Below are positions 26,043 through 35,046 of a stretch of 60,901 bases of DNA, in pieces. The translations under genes were made by a program, and so were the position numbers. The DNA is from an uncultured SAR86 cluster bacterium (GTDB lineage Bacteria; Pseudomonadota; Gammaproteobacteria; Magnimaribacterales; TMED112). Under the pieces are notes generated by a model. That model searched no databases and was not told the DNA's origin. It saw only the letters and a list, made by a program, of their open reading frames with translations. The first letter of the stretch is position 1; each line of letters opens with the position of its first letter. The DNA lies in contig CACEYZ010000005.1 in NCBI GenBank assembly GCA_902563885.1, positions 1-60,901 on the forward strand, given 5' to 3'.

Positions 26043-27392
26043 ATGAAAAGAGTACTATTTATTGTTGATCACAAACATAGAGATCTTGCTGCTTCAGCTC
26101 TTATAGGATTTTATCTTAAAAAAGATGGTTATGAAGTCGCATATTGTGCACCATGGCACGAAGATAAAATTGTTGAAGAATTCTCTCCAAACATAATAGT
26201 TTTACCAAAACCGATATATAAAAATCATATTTTCGCTAGTTGGAAAATTAATGATATTAAGGTAGCTGTCAATGATGTAGAGGGAAATTTACAACAGAAA
26301 GAGTTTGGATTTTTAAAGCCAAAAATTTTTCCAGATCAATATTTTTACTGGAACGAAATTTTTTATGAAAGGCAAGGAGAATTCTTTGAAAAAGAACAAA
26401 ACGGTTTTACTGGTAAAGCTCCAGAAAGAATACTTATAGGTTGTCCAAGGATTGATTTTTTACACCCAAAGTTTGATTCAGTTAATAAAACTAAGAAAGA
26501 GCTATTAAATGAATTCATAATACCTTCAGATAAAAAAATTATCACAATAGCAACTGCCGGTTCGAGTGCTGATTTATCAGATAAAGACCTTCATAAAGTT
26601 CAAGAGAATGTGAATACGAGAAATTCGAACCCTCCTGACGTCTTTCTTGAGGCCTCAATATACAGAGAGTTAAGAGAAATGACAGTAAAAATTATCGAAG
26701 AAGTTGCTGCAAATTTTCCACAATACCATGTTGTTTTAAAGCCACATCCAAATGAAGTTCCAAAATTTTGGGTCGATCTTGTTGAAGAAAAGAATCTCAA
26801 AAATATCACTATAATGAAATCAGGAACAATAAATGATTTATTGAACTTGGCTGATATACATATGGCTCATAACGTATGCACATCAACTTTTGAAGCAATG
26901 ATTAAAAGAGTTCCATCAATAGAAATGCAAACTGAAAGAAGTAAGATCTTGTTTTCTGAGAAAGATTTAAAATTACCATTATTTCCAGTGAAAAATGCTG
27001 ATGAAGCGCTCAGATCTATAAGTAAGATCGAAGATGATAGAAATAAATGTACTGATGAAGGCTTTTTATTGGCTAATAAATTTTGTGAAAAATGGTACGG
27101 AAAATTTGATGGAAAAAGATGCTTGGAATATGCTGAAAATATCAAAAAACTAAGCAATAAAAAGATTTTGCTTTCAAAACTATCGAAGACCAAGATGTAT
27201 TTTAGATTTATTATTGGAAACGAAATTTCAAAGCTGATAGGGAAATTTCAAAGATTAAGCATAAAAAAGATTTTAGAAAAGGTTAAGGGAATTAAACAAA
27301 AGGATTGGACTGATGAAAGGCATGATAAAACAATACAACCTGGTGATGAAAAATTTTGGTTTGAGAAATTTGAAAAAATAATAAATGAGTGA
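26043..27392 (+). CDS. Surface carbohydrate biosynthesis protein, GT-B/CDP-glycerol-transferase-like
   Basis: A 449-residue protein starting VLFIVDHKHRDL, resembling the family annotated as surface carbohydrate biosynthesis protein. A KPHPNEVPKFW segment and a downstream STFEAMIKRVPSIEM block are reminiscent of the C-terminal donor site of GT-B enzymes and CDP-glycerol glycerophosphotransferases. It follows HisF without a gap and overlaps the next gene by 8 nt. Acceptor and donor cannot be told. Confidence 0.65.
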   Translation: MKRVLFIVDHKHRDLAASALIGFYLKKDGYEVAYCAPWHEDKIVEEFSPNIIVLPKPIYKNHIFASWKINDIKVAVNDVEGNLQQKEFGFLKPKIFPDQYFYWNEIFYERQGEFFEKEQNGFTGKAPERILIGCPRIDFLHPKFDSVNKTKKELLNEFIIPSDKKIITIATAGSSADLSDKDLHKVQENVNTRNSNPPDVFLEASIYRELREMTVKIIEEVAANFPQYHVVLKPHPNEVPKFWVDLVEEKNLKNITIMKSGTINDLLNLADIHMAHNVCTSTFEAMIKRVPSIEMQTERSKILFSEKDLKLPLFPVKNADEALRSISKIEDDRNKCTDEGFLLANKFCEKWYGKFDGKRCLEYAENIKKLSNKKILLSKLSKTKMYFRFIIGNEISKLIGKFQRLSIKKILEKVKGIKQKDWTDERHDKTIQPGDEKFWFEKFEKIINE

Positions 27393-28335
27393 ACTTCATA
27401 GAAAAAATACATATCAAAATAGAACTATATTTATTGATGGTATGTGGAGATGTGGTAAGTCATTGCTTACTCCTCTTGTTGGCGCTCTAGATAATGTAGA
27501 TAAAGTAAAATTTGACTATCACTCTGAATGGATATCTGTTCTGAACTTTCTTGGGAAGGTTGATTTAAATACGACGAAAATTCTTCTAAATATGTATTCA
27601 GATCTTACAACTTATAATAATTTTCTTGGGAGAGAGATTAATATCAGACCAAAAGATGACTCTGGGATTTTTAAAAATCCAAAATCACTCAACTATTTAT
27701 TAAGAATATTTAAAGATGATACCTCTAATATATCAAAAGAAATTGAAATTAAAAAACCTATTCAGCTTATTAATACTCATAATGTCTTTCAAATTAGTGA
27801 GCCACTAGTAGAAAGTTTTAATGAAAGGCTGCTTTTTCTAAGGTGTGTAAGAAACCCTGTTTATAATATCCTCGATTGGGCTGAATACTTCGAAAAAGTA
27901 GGCGCGGATCCAAGAGAAATGAATTTTTATTTGGGTAAGAAACAAATTCCATGGTTTGTTTCTCAAGATAATCAAGATTTATTTGCTAGCGTCTCTTTAA
28001 TAGAAAAGGCTGCAATCATGTATATTGAACTTGAGTCACTCTCAGAAAAAATTGAGAGCAAAAAAATCTTCAACGAGAAAAATTTACTAGTAATTCCCTT
28101 TGAAAAATTAACTAAAGATCCAAACTTTTTTATGTCTGAAATTTGCAAAAGACTGGATATTACAAATGACAAAAGTTACCAAAAACTTTACAAAAAATTA
28201 AAACTACCAAGACCTTCTAACTCAATTGATGAATATAAAGCTCTTAAAGATAAGATAATTCAAAAATTTGAAAATCATTCTATAAAAAATAATTTAGAGA
28301 ACCTTATTAGTATTTATGAATCAAAATATTCATAA
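27385..28335 (+). CDS. Sulfotransferase-like P-loop protein
   Basis: A 316-residue protein with FIDGMWRCGKSLLTPL near the N-terminus (GKS at 24-26), a phosphosulfate-binding-type P-loop. LRCVRNPVYNILDW (about 152-165) resembles the 3'-phosphate-binding segment of PAPS sulfotransferases. It probably sulfates the glycan, though other P-loop group transfers are possible. It overlaps both neighbours (8 and 20 nt). No PAPS-synthesis genes are in the window. Confidence 0.6.
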   Translation: MSELHRKNTYQNRTIFIDGMWRCGKSLLTPLVGALDNVDKVKFDYHSEWISVLNFLGKVDLNTTKILLNMYSDLTTYNNFLGREINIRPKDDSGIFKNPKSLNYLLRIFKDDTSNISKEIEIKKPIQLINTHNVFQISEPLVESFNERLLFLRCVRNPVYNILDWAEYFEKVGADPREMNFYLGKKQIPWFVSQDNQDLFASVSLIEKAAIMYIELESLSEKIESKKIFNEKNLLVIPFEKLTKDPNFFMSEICKRLDITNDKSYQKLYKKLKLPRPSNSIDEYKALKDKIIQKFENHSIKNNLENLISIYESKYS

Positions 28336-28969
28336 GTTTGATACCTTAGAAACCTGGCAGAATGAGATTTGCAAACATCTTAGTCGTTTTAGCTCAGATG
28401 CTAATCTAATAGTTCCTGGAGGTTCAACGCCTATTTTTTTATTCAAAAAATTTTTTAATGAAAAAATATTTAACCAGTTGATTTTAAGCGATGAAAGAAT
28501 TACGAGTGATAAGGAGAGAAGTAATTTTCTTACAATATCTTCTTTAACAAATTCCAATATTTTTAAGTTATGTGATTTTCCAATTAGTAACCATAAAAAT
28601 ATTTCGTTAAACAAGATCTCCGATGCTTTGAGCAAGATCAAACATCCAGATATTGCTTTACTTGGATTGGGTGATGATGGTCATTATGCATCAATATTTC
28701 CCTCAACCGAAGTTATTAAAAATGATGAAAGTAATAATTTGAAAATAATTTCTGCAAAAATTGGTGATAGTTTTGAATATAGGATTACACTTTCAGAAAA
28801 ATATATTAAGAGAACTAATGAGATACTTTTTATAGCTAAAGGTAAGAATAAATATGATCTTATAAATAAAATTGAAAACAAATCTAAAGAGGTTATTAAT
28901 TTACCAATCGGCAAGCTTATAAATAGTTATAATGGGAAACTTAATATAATGTATTGTGTAAATGACTAA
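28316..28969 (+). CDS. 6-phosphogluconolactonase/NagB-like sugar-phosphate enzyme
   Basis: A 217-residue protein with family motifs VPGGSTPIFLFKKF, LSDERITSDKERSNF and LGLGDDGHYASIFP, closely matching 6-phosphogluconolactonases. It is oddly placed for central metabolism: it overlaps the sulfotransferase-like gene by 20 nt and the dehydrogenase by 8 nt. I infer a sugar-phosphate lactonase, isomerase or deaminase step in making a dedicated glycan precursor. Confidence 0.75.
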   Translation: MNQNIHKFDTLETWQNEICKHLSRFSSDANLIVPGGSTPIFLFKKFFNEKIFNQLILSDERITSDKERSNFLTISSLTNSNIFKLCDFPISNHKNISLNKISDALSKIKHPDIALLGLGDDGHYASIFPSTEVIKNDESNNLKIISAKIGDSFEYRITLSEKYIKRTNEILFIAKGKNKYDLINKIENKSKEVINLPIGKLINSYNGKLNIMYCVND

Positions 28970-29888
28970 ACTCAAAGTTCATATAACTACCCTTCCATTT
29001 AATAAAGACAACCTGGCTTTTCTCGAAAAATCATTTGATGTGACAATAAATCCTCTTGGAAGAAAAATTAAGAATGAAGAAGTTTATGAACAAGTTAACA
29101 AAGCAGATTATATTATTGCTGGAACTGAAAAATATGATCAAGAATTACTAAGCAAGTTAGTAAATTTAAAAGGCATATCAAGAGTTGGCATTGGGATAGA
29201 TAATATCGATTTAGATGTTGCAGCAAAAAATAATATAAAAGTTTTTAATACTCCTGAAGAGCCAGCAAAAGGAGTTGCTGAACTTACAATAGCATTTATA
29301 TTAAATTTGTTGAGGGAAATTTCTTCGCATCAACTAAATTTAAATCAAGGCAATTGGGAGAGAACATTAGGTAAATCCCTAAATGAAGCAACTATTTCAT
29401 TAATTGGAGGTGGAAGAGTTGCAAAAAATGTTAGTAAATTTTTATTATCTGCAGGAGTCAAAAAAATAAAAGTTTTTGACGTACTTGATTTAAGTACTGA
29501 CCCAGACTGGAAACATGAGAGTATATCTATATGTGGATTTGAAGAGTGTCTTAGCAATTCTGATATTGTTTCCCTACATGTGCCTATGAATGAGGAAAAT
29601 AAAAATATGATTTCTAAAAAAGAATTCTTAGTTATGAGTAAAAACTCATATTTGATAAATGTTAGCAGGGGTGGATTGATTAACGAAGAAGATTTATACG
29701 AAGCTTTAAATTCCAATCTTATAAAAGGTGCAGCTTTAGACGTATTTGCAACTGAACCTTATGAGGGAAAGCTTTTAGAATGTAAAAATCTAATTGCAAC
29801 ACCACATGTAGCATCTTCAACAGAGTATGTTCGAGACCAAATGGAACGAAAGGCCTGCGAAAATTTAATTAATTTATTGGATGAGTGA
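28962..29888 (+). CDS. D-isomer-specific 2-hydroxyacid dehydrogenase
   Basis: A 308-residue protein with the NAD-binding segment SLIGGGRVAKNVSKFL, the catalytic Arg region INVSRGGLINEEDL and the His in ATPHVASSTE. It interconverts a 2-hydroxy acid and a 2-keto acid, as SerA and related enzymes do. In this operon it could make or reduce a hydroxy-acid or aldonic-acid intermediate; glycerate or lactate for glycan substitution is another option. Overlaps on both sides show co-translation. Confidence 0.88.
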   Translation: MTKLKVHITTLPFNKDNLAFLEKSFDVTINPLGRKIKNEEVYEQVNKADYIIAGTEKYDQELLSKLVNLKGISRVGIGIDNIDLDVAAKNNIKVFNTPEEPAKGVAELTIAFILNLLREISSHQLNLNQGNWERTLGKSLNEATISLIGGGRVAKNVSKFLLSAGVKKIKVFDVLDLSTDPDWKHESISICGFEECLSNSDIVSLHVPMNEENKNMISKKEFLVMSKNSYLINVSRGGLINEEDLYEALNSNLIKGAALDVFATEPYEGKLLECKNLIATPHVASSTEYVRDQMERKACENLINLLDE

Positions 29889-30513
29889 TATTAAAGAATT
29901 AATTTTTAGATCAAAAATAATCTTTTGGGACTTTGACGGAGTAATTAAAAAATCAAATCAAGTAAAAAATGATGCATTCATCAATTTATTTGAAGATATT
30001 AAAAAAGAGCAAAAAGAGTATATTCTTAACCATCATATTAACAATCAGGGTTTATCAAGATTTAAAAAAATCCCATATTACATGGAATATTTAGGTATTG
30101 AGACAAAAGAAAGTAATGTTCAATCGTATCTTAATAGATTTTCGGAATTAGTATTTGATGGTGTGATCAATTCAGATTGGGTTGAGGGGGTGCTTGAAAT
30201 ATTGGGTGAGTTAGATAAATCAATATTGATTACTGCTACACCACAGGACGAAATTGAAAGAATTATTGAAAAAATTGAAATAGGTAAATTCTTCAATAAA
30301 GTTTATGGCTCACCAAAAACAAAAATTGAGTGTGTTGAAGATTTTATCGAATCAAAAGATATAAATTTAAATAACTGCCTATTCATTGGTGATTCAAAAT
30401 CAGATCTTCAATGTGCCAATCACTTTGATATGAAGTTTCTTTTTATCAAGAATGAATACAATAAACACGTGATAGTTGATGAGAATATTCCTCAAGTAGA
30501 GAATTTTTTATAG
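29881..30513 (+). CDS. HAD-superfamily phosphatase
   Basis: A 210-residue HAD hydrolase: motif I FWDFDGVIKKSN, motif II LITATP, and motif III/IV FIGDSKSDLQCA. The helical cap inserted after motif I places it in the beta-phosphoglucomutase/phosphatase type. Between a dehydrogenase and a KdsB-like cytidylyltransferase it could dephosphorylate a ulosonate phosphate, the step KdsC performs in KDO synthesis, although it is not KdsC-like in length or cap. Confidence 0.85.
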   Translation: MSDIKELIFRSKIIFWDFDGVIKKSNQVKNDAFINLFEDIKKEQKEYILNHHINNQGLSRFKKIPYYMEYLGIETKESNVQSYLNRFSELVFDGVINSDWVEGVLEILGELDKSILITATPQDEIERIIEKIEIGKFFNKVYGSPKTKIECVEDFIESKDINLNNCLFIGDSKSDLQCANHFDMKFLFIKNEYNKHVIVDENIPQVENFL

Positions 30514-30535
30514 CTTAGGTATATTACAACTGGAG

Positions 30536-30541
30536 TATAAT
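30536..30541 (+). promoter_or_regulatory. -10 element of the KdsB-like gene
   Basis: Perfect TATAAT, 11 nt before ATG 30553, with no Shine-Dalgarno sequence between. The predicted leader is about 5 nt. It marks a new transcription start within the plus-strand series. Confidence 0.55.
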
Positions 30542-30552
30542 GTTCAAAATTT

Positions 30553-31302
30553 ATGAATAATACAATCTGCATAATACCTGCTAGGATGGGCTCTTCAAGA
30601 TTCCCTGGGAAAGCTTTAGAAAAGATTTGTGGTATTGAAATGCTTCATCACTGCTTTATAAGAGCAGAGTTAGCAGAATGTTTTTCTGATATCTACATAG
30701 CTACTCCAGATCAAGAAATTCATGATTTCAGTAAATCTATTGGTTGCAAATCTATAGATACCAAAGATACTCATACAAGATGTACCGAAAGAATAGCTGA
30801 AGCAATTACAAAAATTGATGATTCTTTTGAAAATGTTGTACTTTATCAAGGAGATGAACCTTTATTTTCTCCCGAGATTTTAAAAATGCTTGCGAATTAC
30901 ATTTCGAATAATACTGATAGAACAGTTACTCTTATGGATGAGATTTCAGAAGAACAATCCAAAGATTTAAATAATCCAAAAGTAGTAGTTGACCTAAATA
31001 ATTATGCTGCATTCTTTTCTAGAGCTGCAATACCAGGATCTCTTAAAGTTCATAGTGAAAAGTTCTATAAGCATATAGGAGTTGTAGCTTTTAAGAAGTC
31101 TCTTCTTTATGAATATGCCAATATGGCTGAGGGACCTCTCGAACGTGCAGAAAGTATCGATATGCTAAGATTCATTGAACACAGTGTTCCAATTAAAATG
31201 CTTTTATGTGAATCTAAAACAATAGGAGTTGATACGCCTAAAGATTTGGAAGATGTAGAAAAGCTTATGGTCAATGATAGTTATTATTTAGGGTATAAAT
31301 AA
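30553..31302 (+). CDS. KdsB-like CMP-sugar synthetase
   Basis: A 249-residue protein whose start (CIIPARMGSSRFPGKALEKI) and LYQGDEPLFSPEIL block match 3-deoxy-manno-octulosonate cytidylyltransferase. The housekeeping KdsB normally sits elsewhere with lipid A/KDO genes; here it stands between a HAD phosphatase and an epimerase, so a second, dedicated 3-deoxy-ulosonate is likely. It could also be the only KdsB of the genome. It has its own promoter. Confidence 0.82.
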   Translation: MNNTICIIPARMGSSRFPGKALEKICGIEMLHHCFIRAELAECFSDIYIATPDQEIHDFSKSIGCKSIDTKDTHTRCTERIAEAITKIDDSFENVVLYQGDEPLFSPEILKMLANYISNNTDRTVTLMDEISEEQSKDLNNPKVVVDLNNYAAFFSRAAIPGSLKVHSEKFYKHIGVVAFKKSLLYEYANMAEGPLERAESIDMLRFIEHSVPIKMLLCESKTIGVDTPKDLEDVEKLMVNDSYYLGYK

Positions 31303-31303
31303 A

Positions 31304-32182
31304 ATGGCAAAAAAGGTATTAGTTGTAGGTGGCTCAGGTTTCTTAGGAAGCCATGTTGCAGATGAACTTACTGAGAAAGGTTATGAAGTAACTATATTTG
31401 ATCAGAAAAAATCAACCTGGATAAATGATAAGCAGGAATTTATAGAAAGCGACTTACTTGACAGAGAGCATGTAATTAAAAGTCTAGAAGGATTTAATTT
31501 TGTCATTCATTTTGCAGGTATCGCGGATATTGGAGAATCAAAAGAAAAACCGCTTGAAACTATCGAAACAAATATTATTGGAACAGCAAATCTTCTTGAA
31601 GGATGTAGAAAAAATAAAATTGAAAAATTTATTTTTGCTTCATCTGTCTATGTTTTCAGCAAATATGGTTCCTTTTATGGGAAATCAAAACAGGCCTGTG
31701 AATTACTGATTGAGGAATATCAAAATGAGTTTAATCTCGACTATATTCATGTTAGATATGGTTCTTTATATGGTCCTAGAGCACAAGAATGGAACGGTTT
31801 AAAAAAATACATATCAGAAATTATAAAAAATAAACAGATAGATTTTTCAGGAAATGGTGAGGAAAAGAGAGAGTATATTCATGTTAAAGATGCTGCAATT
31901 ATGACGGCAAGTCTTTTAGAGAGCGATGAAAAAAATATTGCCGTGAATATTACAGGCCATCAAGTTATAAGCACCTTGGATTTATTTAAATTGATCTTTG
32001 AGGTACTACAACTTGAAGAAAAGATTAATTTATCAAAAGAATCAAATGTTGTTTCTCATTACAAAATTAGCCCATATAGCTTTCAACCCAAAGAATCAAA
32101 GAAACTTGTTCCTAAAAAATTTATAGATATTGGGCAAGGAGTACTAGAAATAATTCACGAAATAAAGGATTCTAAGAATTAG
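31304..32182 (+). CDS. NAD-dependent epimerase/dehydratase
   Basis: A 292-residue extended SDR with VGGSGFLGSHVA, FASSVYVF and the catalytic YGKSK, then RYGSLYGPRAQEWNG. It lies one nucleotide after the KdsB-like gene. Substrate unknown; nucleotide-sugar epimerisation is likely. Its end overlaps the convergent mini-GDPD gene by 11 nt. Confidence 0.85.
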   Translation: MAKKVLVVGGSGFLGSHVADELTEKGYEVTIFDQKKSTWINDKQEFIESDLLDREHVIKSLEGFNFVIHFAGIADIGESKEKPLETIETNIIGTANLLEGCRKNKIEKFIFASSVYVFSKYGSFYGKSKQACELLIEEYQNEFNLDYIHVRYGSLYGPRAQEWNGLKKYISEIIKNKQIDFSGNGEEKREYIHVKDAAIMTASLLESDEKNIAVNITGHQVISTLDLFKLIFEVLQLEEKINLSKESNVVSHYKISPYSFQPKESKKLVPKKFIDIGQGVLEIIHEIKDSKN

Positions 32183-32636
32183 ATTCTCTTAATTCCAAAA
32201 CATAATCACTACAAACACCAAAAATTTCTTCATCTAATTTTATATTTGAAACATCCATGTCCCATTCGGGCATCACCAAAATCGAGTTTTTTAGAAGTTT
32301 TTTTCCAGGATAAACCCATACAAAATTCTTAGAAGTTAGTGTGTAGTCATCTTCTTGATGCCAGAAATAATTTGCATCTTGAAATAAGTTGATATGGTTT
32401 AGCGCCTCTAAATCTTTGCAATGAATCCAAAACATATCGATGTTATCAAGTAAAAAGTCTTTTGATATTGGATATTGATTATAATCATGTCCCAAGAAAA
32501 GGTTATCATTCTCATCACATCTAAGATCAATTTCAACATCGAAACCTTTTCCTAAAGCCTTATAGATTTGATCAGGATTATTTTCTTTATCTTTGTCAGG
32601 TCCTTGAAACAGACCCCGATGAGCTATGAATTTCAA
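32172..32636 (-). CDS. Minimal glycerophosphodiester phosphodiesterase-like protein
   Basis: Only 154 residues, against about 240 or more for usual GDPD enzymes. The active-site start is retained (FIAHRGLF, ENNPDQIYKAL, FDVEIDLR with the metal-binding Glu and Asp) and a GHDY segment follows, but the C-terminal half of the barrel is short. It overlaps the HAD-nucleotidyltransferase fusion by 4 nt and so probably works with it, perhaps on a phosphodiester-linked precursor. It is intact, with no sign of a frameshift. Confidence 0.7.
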   Translation of the reverse strand: MKFIAHRGLFQGPDKDKENNPDQIYKALGKGFDVEIDLRCDENDNLFLGHDYNQYPISKDFLLDNIDMFWIHCKDLEALNHINLFQDANYFWHQEDDYTLTSKNFVWVYPGKKLLKNSILVMPEWDMDVSNIKLDEEIFGVCSDYVLELRESNS

Positions 32637-34003
32637 TTTTTAAAGTGATTATGATAAAAATCTAAATCTTCAGGTGTACCTAAGCCCCACATTTCTTCAA
32701 CATCATAAACTTTTATCTTTTTCTTATCTTCAATAGCTTGATTAAAGACAGGGCAAACATAGAATTCGTTATTTACACGTATGTCCTTTTGTATCATATC
32801 TTCAGCATATTTCACATAATCAGATCCTTTACCCCAATAATAAACCCCAACAGTTGCATCTTCAGAAATCACTTGCTTTTCTGCAACTTCAGTTACAAAT
32901 CCGTCGTCACCTGATTTTGCATAAGACCATTTTGGATGAGTTGCCTTAAAAGTTAAGATTCCTCCGTCTACTTTACTTTCAGACATGTTATACATGGTGT
33001 TTGAAGCATTCCATTTTATAAACTGATCAGAATTAGCTATAACTAATGGATTGTCGTTGTTTATAAATTCTTTAGCTAATAGTGTTGTGCAAGCTGCACC
33101 CTCAGTAACTCCGCTTATTTCAATTACCTCACAATTAGGTCTTATGGCTTTCAAAAATGATTTCATATTATATTTTTCATTATGTTCTTTCTGAATAATG
33201 AATATGAATCTACCCTCTATAGCTAACGACTCAACAACAGTTTGTATCATTGGTTTACCAAATACTTCAATTAGCGGTTTAGGAAATGTATATCCTGCTT
33301 GTGCAAACCTTGAGCCAGCACCAGCACATGGAATAAGAACATTTATATTAGGATCAGTCCAAATTTGGTTCATGCTGCTATTATCAAACTTTTTAAGATA
33401 ATTTGGTAGATTCTTCTCGACAAGATCTCTAGGGTTTTTGACGGCAAATAGATTTGCTCCAGAATCTAATGCTCCTTTTCTTCCAACAAAGGAATCCTCT
33501 ATTATTATTGTTTGTTTGGGTGTAACTCCTGCCTTTAGCATGCACTGCCAATACATCTCAGGGTAAGGTTTAGGGAATTTTACGTCATCATTACTTACAA
33601 AATAGTCGACTTCATTTATTACATCAATTTTCTGGAGCATTTTTTCTACTGTTGATCGAATACTATTGCTTGCGACCATTACCATATAATCCTTCGAAAC
33701 TTCCTTAACGAGCTCTGTAATGCCCTCAATTCTTATATCAATCTCATCAAGTACTTCAATAGTTCTTGATTGCTTCTCTTCCCATATTTCTTTAAAAAAC
33801 TTTTTATCTAAGCCTTTTTCTTCATTAAGGATCTCAAGCTTTCTTTTAGTTGGGAGTCCATCGTATTTTTCAAGATGCTCCTCATAAGTGATAGATATAT
33901 TAAATTTAGCTAATGATTTATTAAGTGCTTCAAAATGAAGCATTTTAGACTCCATTAGAACGCCATCAAGATCGAAAATAACTAATATATCTTGGTTTTT
34001 CAT
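32633..34003 (-). CDS. HAD phosphatase - nucleotidyltransferase fusion
   Basis: A 456-residue two-domain protein. Residues about 1-205 are a HAD hydrolase (FDLDGVLMES with nucleophile D11; ASNSIRSTV; IEDSFVGRKGAL). Residues about 218-456 are a sugar nucleotidyltransferase (VLIPCAGAGSRF, FPKPLIEVFGKPM, IANSDQFI). The pairing suggests that one protein handles both phosphate removal and nucleotide activation in a single pathway. A perfect TATAAT lies 11 nt before the ATG. The substrate is unknown. Confidence 0.88.
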   Translation of the reverse strand: MKNQDILVIFDLDGVLMESKMLHFEALNKSLAKFNISITYEEHLEKYDGLPTKRKLEILNEEKGLDKKFFKEIWEEKQSRTIEVLDEIDIRIEGITELVKEVSKDYMVMVASNSIRSTVEKMLQKIDVINEVDYFVSNDDVKFPKPYPEMYWQCMLKAGVTPKQTIIIEDSFVGRKGALDSGANLFAVKNPRDLVEKNLPNYLKKFDNSSMNQIWTDPNINVLIPCAGAGSRFAQAGYTFPKPLIEVFGKPMIQTVVESLAIEGRFIFIIQKEHNEKYNMKSFLKAIRPNCEVIEISGVTEGAACTTLLAKEFINNDNPLVIANSDQFIKWNASNTMYNMSESKVDGGILTFKATHPKWSYAKSGDDGFVTEVAEKQVISEDATVGVYYWGKGSDYVKYAEDMIQKDIRVNNEFYVCPVFNQAIEDKKKIKVYDVEEMWGLGTPEDLDFYHNHFKN

Positions 34004-34014
34004 AGAATTTGGTA

Positions 34015-34020
34015 ATTATA
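34015..34020 (-). promoter_or_regulatory. -10 element of the HAD-nucleotidyltransferase operon
   Basis: Perfect TATAAT on the minus strand, exactly 11 nt before ATG 34003. The divergent gene at 34078 has the same arrangement on the other strand. No Shine-Dalgarno sequence. Confidence 0.6.
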
Positions 34021-34060
34021 TTGAACTTTCTGATTAATACAATTTAATTAGAACTTAACA

Positions 34061-34066
34061 TATAAT
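34061..34066 (+). promoter_or_regulatory. -10 element of the WavE-like gene
   Basis: Perfect TATAAT, exactly 11 nt before the GTG at 34078. The predicted leader is about 5 nt. The -35 sequence is poor; both divergent promoters would draw on the same 40-bp A+T-rich interval. Confidence 0.6.
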
Positions 34067-34077
34067 ATTCGACTATC

Positions 34078-35046
34078 GTGAAATTTGGTCTAATTATCCA
34101 AGGCCCTCTATTATCAATAGGTAGAGGTGTAAGTTCGTATAAAAAAAAGGCAGAAACAAGCGAAGACGAAATCATTAAACACCAATGTGATGAAACAATA
34201 ATTTCTAACATTGAAAACTATGGAAATTTGTTCGAGAAAATAATTATTTCTACTTGGAAAGGTGAAAAGATCTCCAAAAAATTATCAGAATACATAAAGT
34301 CTAAAAATAATGTTGAAATCTATCAATTTTCCAAAAGCGATGTTCCAGAGCTGCCAAAATTAAAAGTGCCATCTTCATGGAGTAAAGAGATGAGTTCCAT
34401 TATGAATGTAAATAATAATTTAAATCAGTACACAGGATGTAAGTTGGGATTATTGAAATTAGAGAATATTGATTTTGTTATAAGAGTAAGGACTGATCAA
34501 GAAATTAATATACAAAAATTAAAGAAATTTATATTAGAAAACCCAAACAAAATCATAGTCCCTGGAATATTTTTTGAAAATTATATGTATCAAATTGCGG
34601 ACTTTTATTTTGGTGGTAACTATAAAAATATTCTTAATTTTTTTGAAGCATGTTCAAAAAATATTTTTGATTTTTCTCCACATATTAATCCAATATCTTG
34701 TCTAGCAAATAGTAAATATCTAGATGAATTAAATATGAATTCTGAGGTACTTTATTATTCAAAAGATTCTTTTCAATACAAAATTATGCAAAATTTTGTA
34801 ATTAGTAAAGCATTGTTACCAAGTCCCAGCAGCATTTATCAAAAAATTTCTTGGCGAGGAGAAAGGGCTGGAACAGAATGGGAAAATCAAAATAAAAATA
34901 TATACTTTTATGAAAATTTCTCAGATATTAAACAACTGGTATTGCCTGAATCTAATAGAATTATAGATTCGAAACTTTATAGCTCTAAATCAAACTTTTT
35001 TACTAAAGTACTAAGAAGATTAATTAAATTAGAATTGTTCAAATGA
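34078..35046 (+). CDS. WavE-like glycosyltransferase
   Basis: A 322-residue protein beginning with GTG (FGLIIQGPLL). The IISTWKGE and RVRTDQEIN segments and the general layout match the WavE lipopolysaccharide-synthesis family of putative glycosyltransferases. It is the first gene of a plus-strand operon with the ABC flippase, a sialyltransferase-like gene and an oxygenase, and overlaps the flippase gene by 4 nt. Confidence 0.72.
   Translation: MKFGLIIQGPLLSIGRGVSSYKKKAETSEDEIIKHQCDETIISNIENYGNLFEKIIISTWKGEKISKKLSEYIKSKNNVEIYQFSKSDVPELPKLKVPSSWSKEMSSIMNVNNNLNQYTGCKLGLLKLENIDFVIRVRTDQEINIQKLKKFILENPNKIIVPGIFFENYMYQIADFYFGGNYKNILNFFEACSKNIFDFSPHINPISCLANSKYLDELNMNSEVLYYSKDSFQYKIMQNFVISKALLPSPSSIYQKISWRGERAGTEWENQNKNIYFYENFSDIKQLVLPESNRIIDSKLYSSKSNFFTKVLRRLIKLELFK

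Noticed and set aside
32172-32636. Mini-GDPD as a pseudogene fragment
   Set aside because: The frame is intact with start, stop and operon overlap, and no remnant of a longer GDPD can be read beyond its end, which lies in the convergent epimerase gene.
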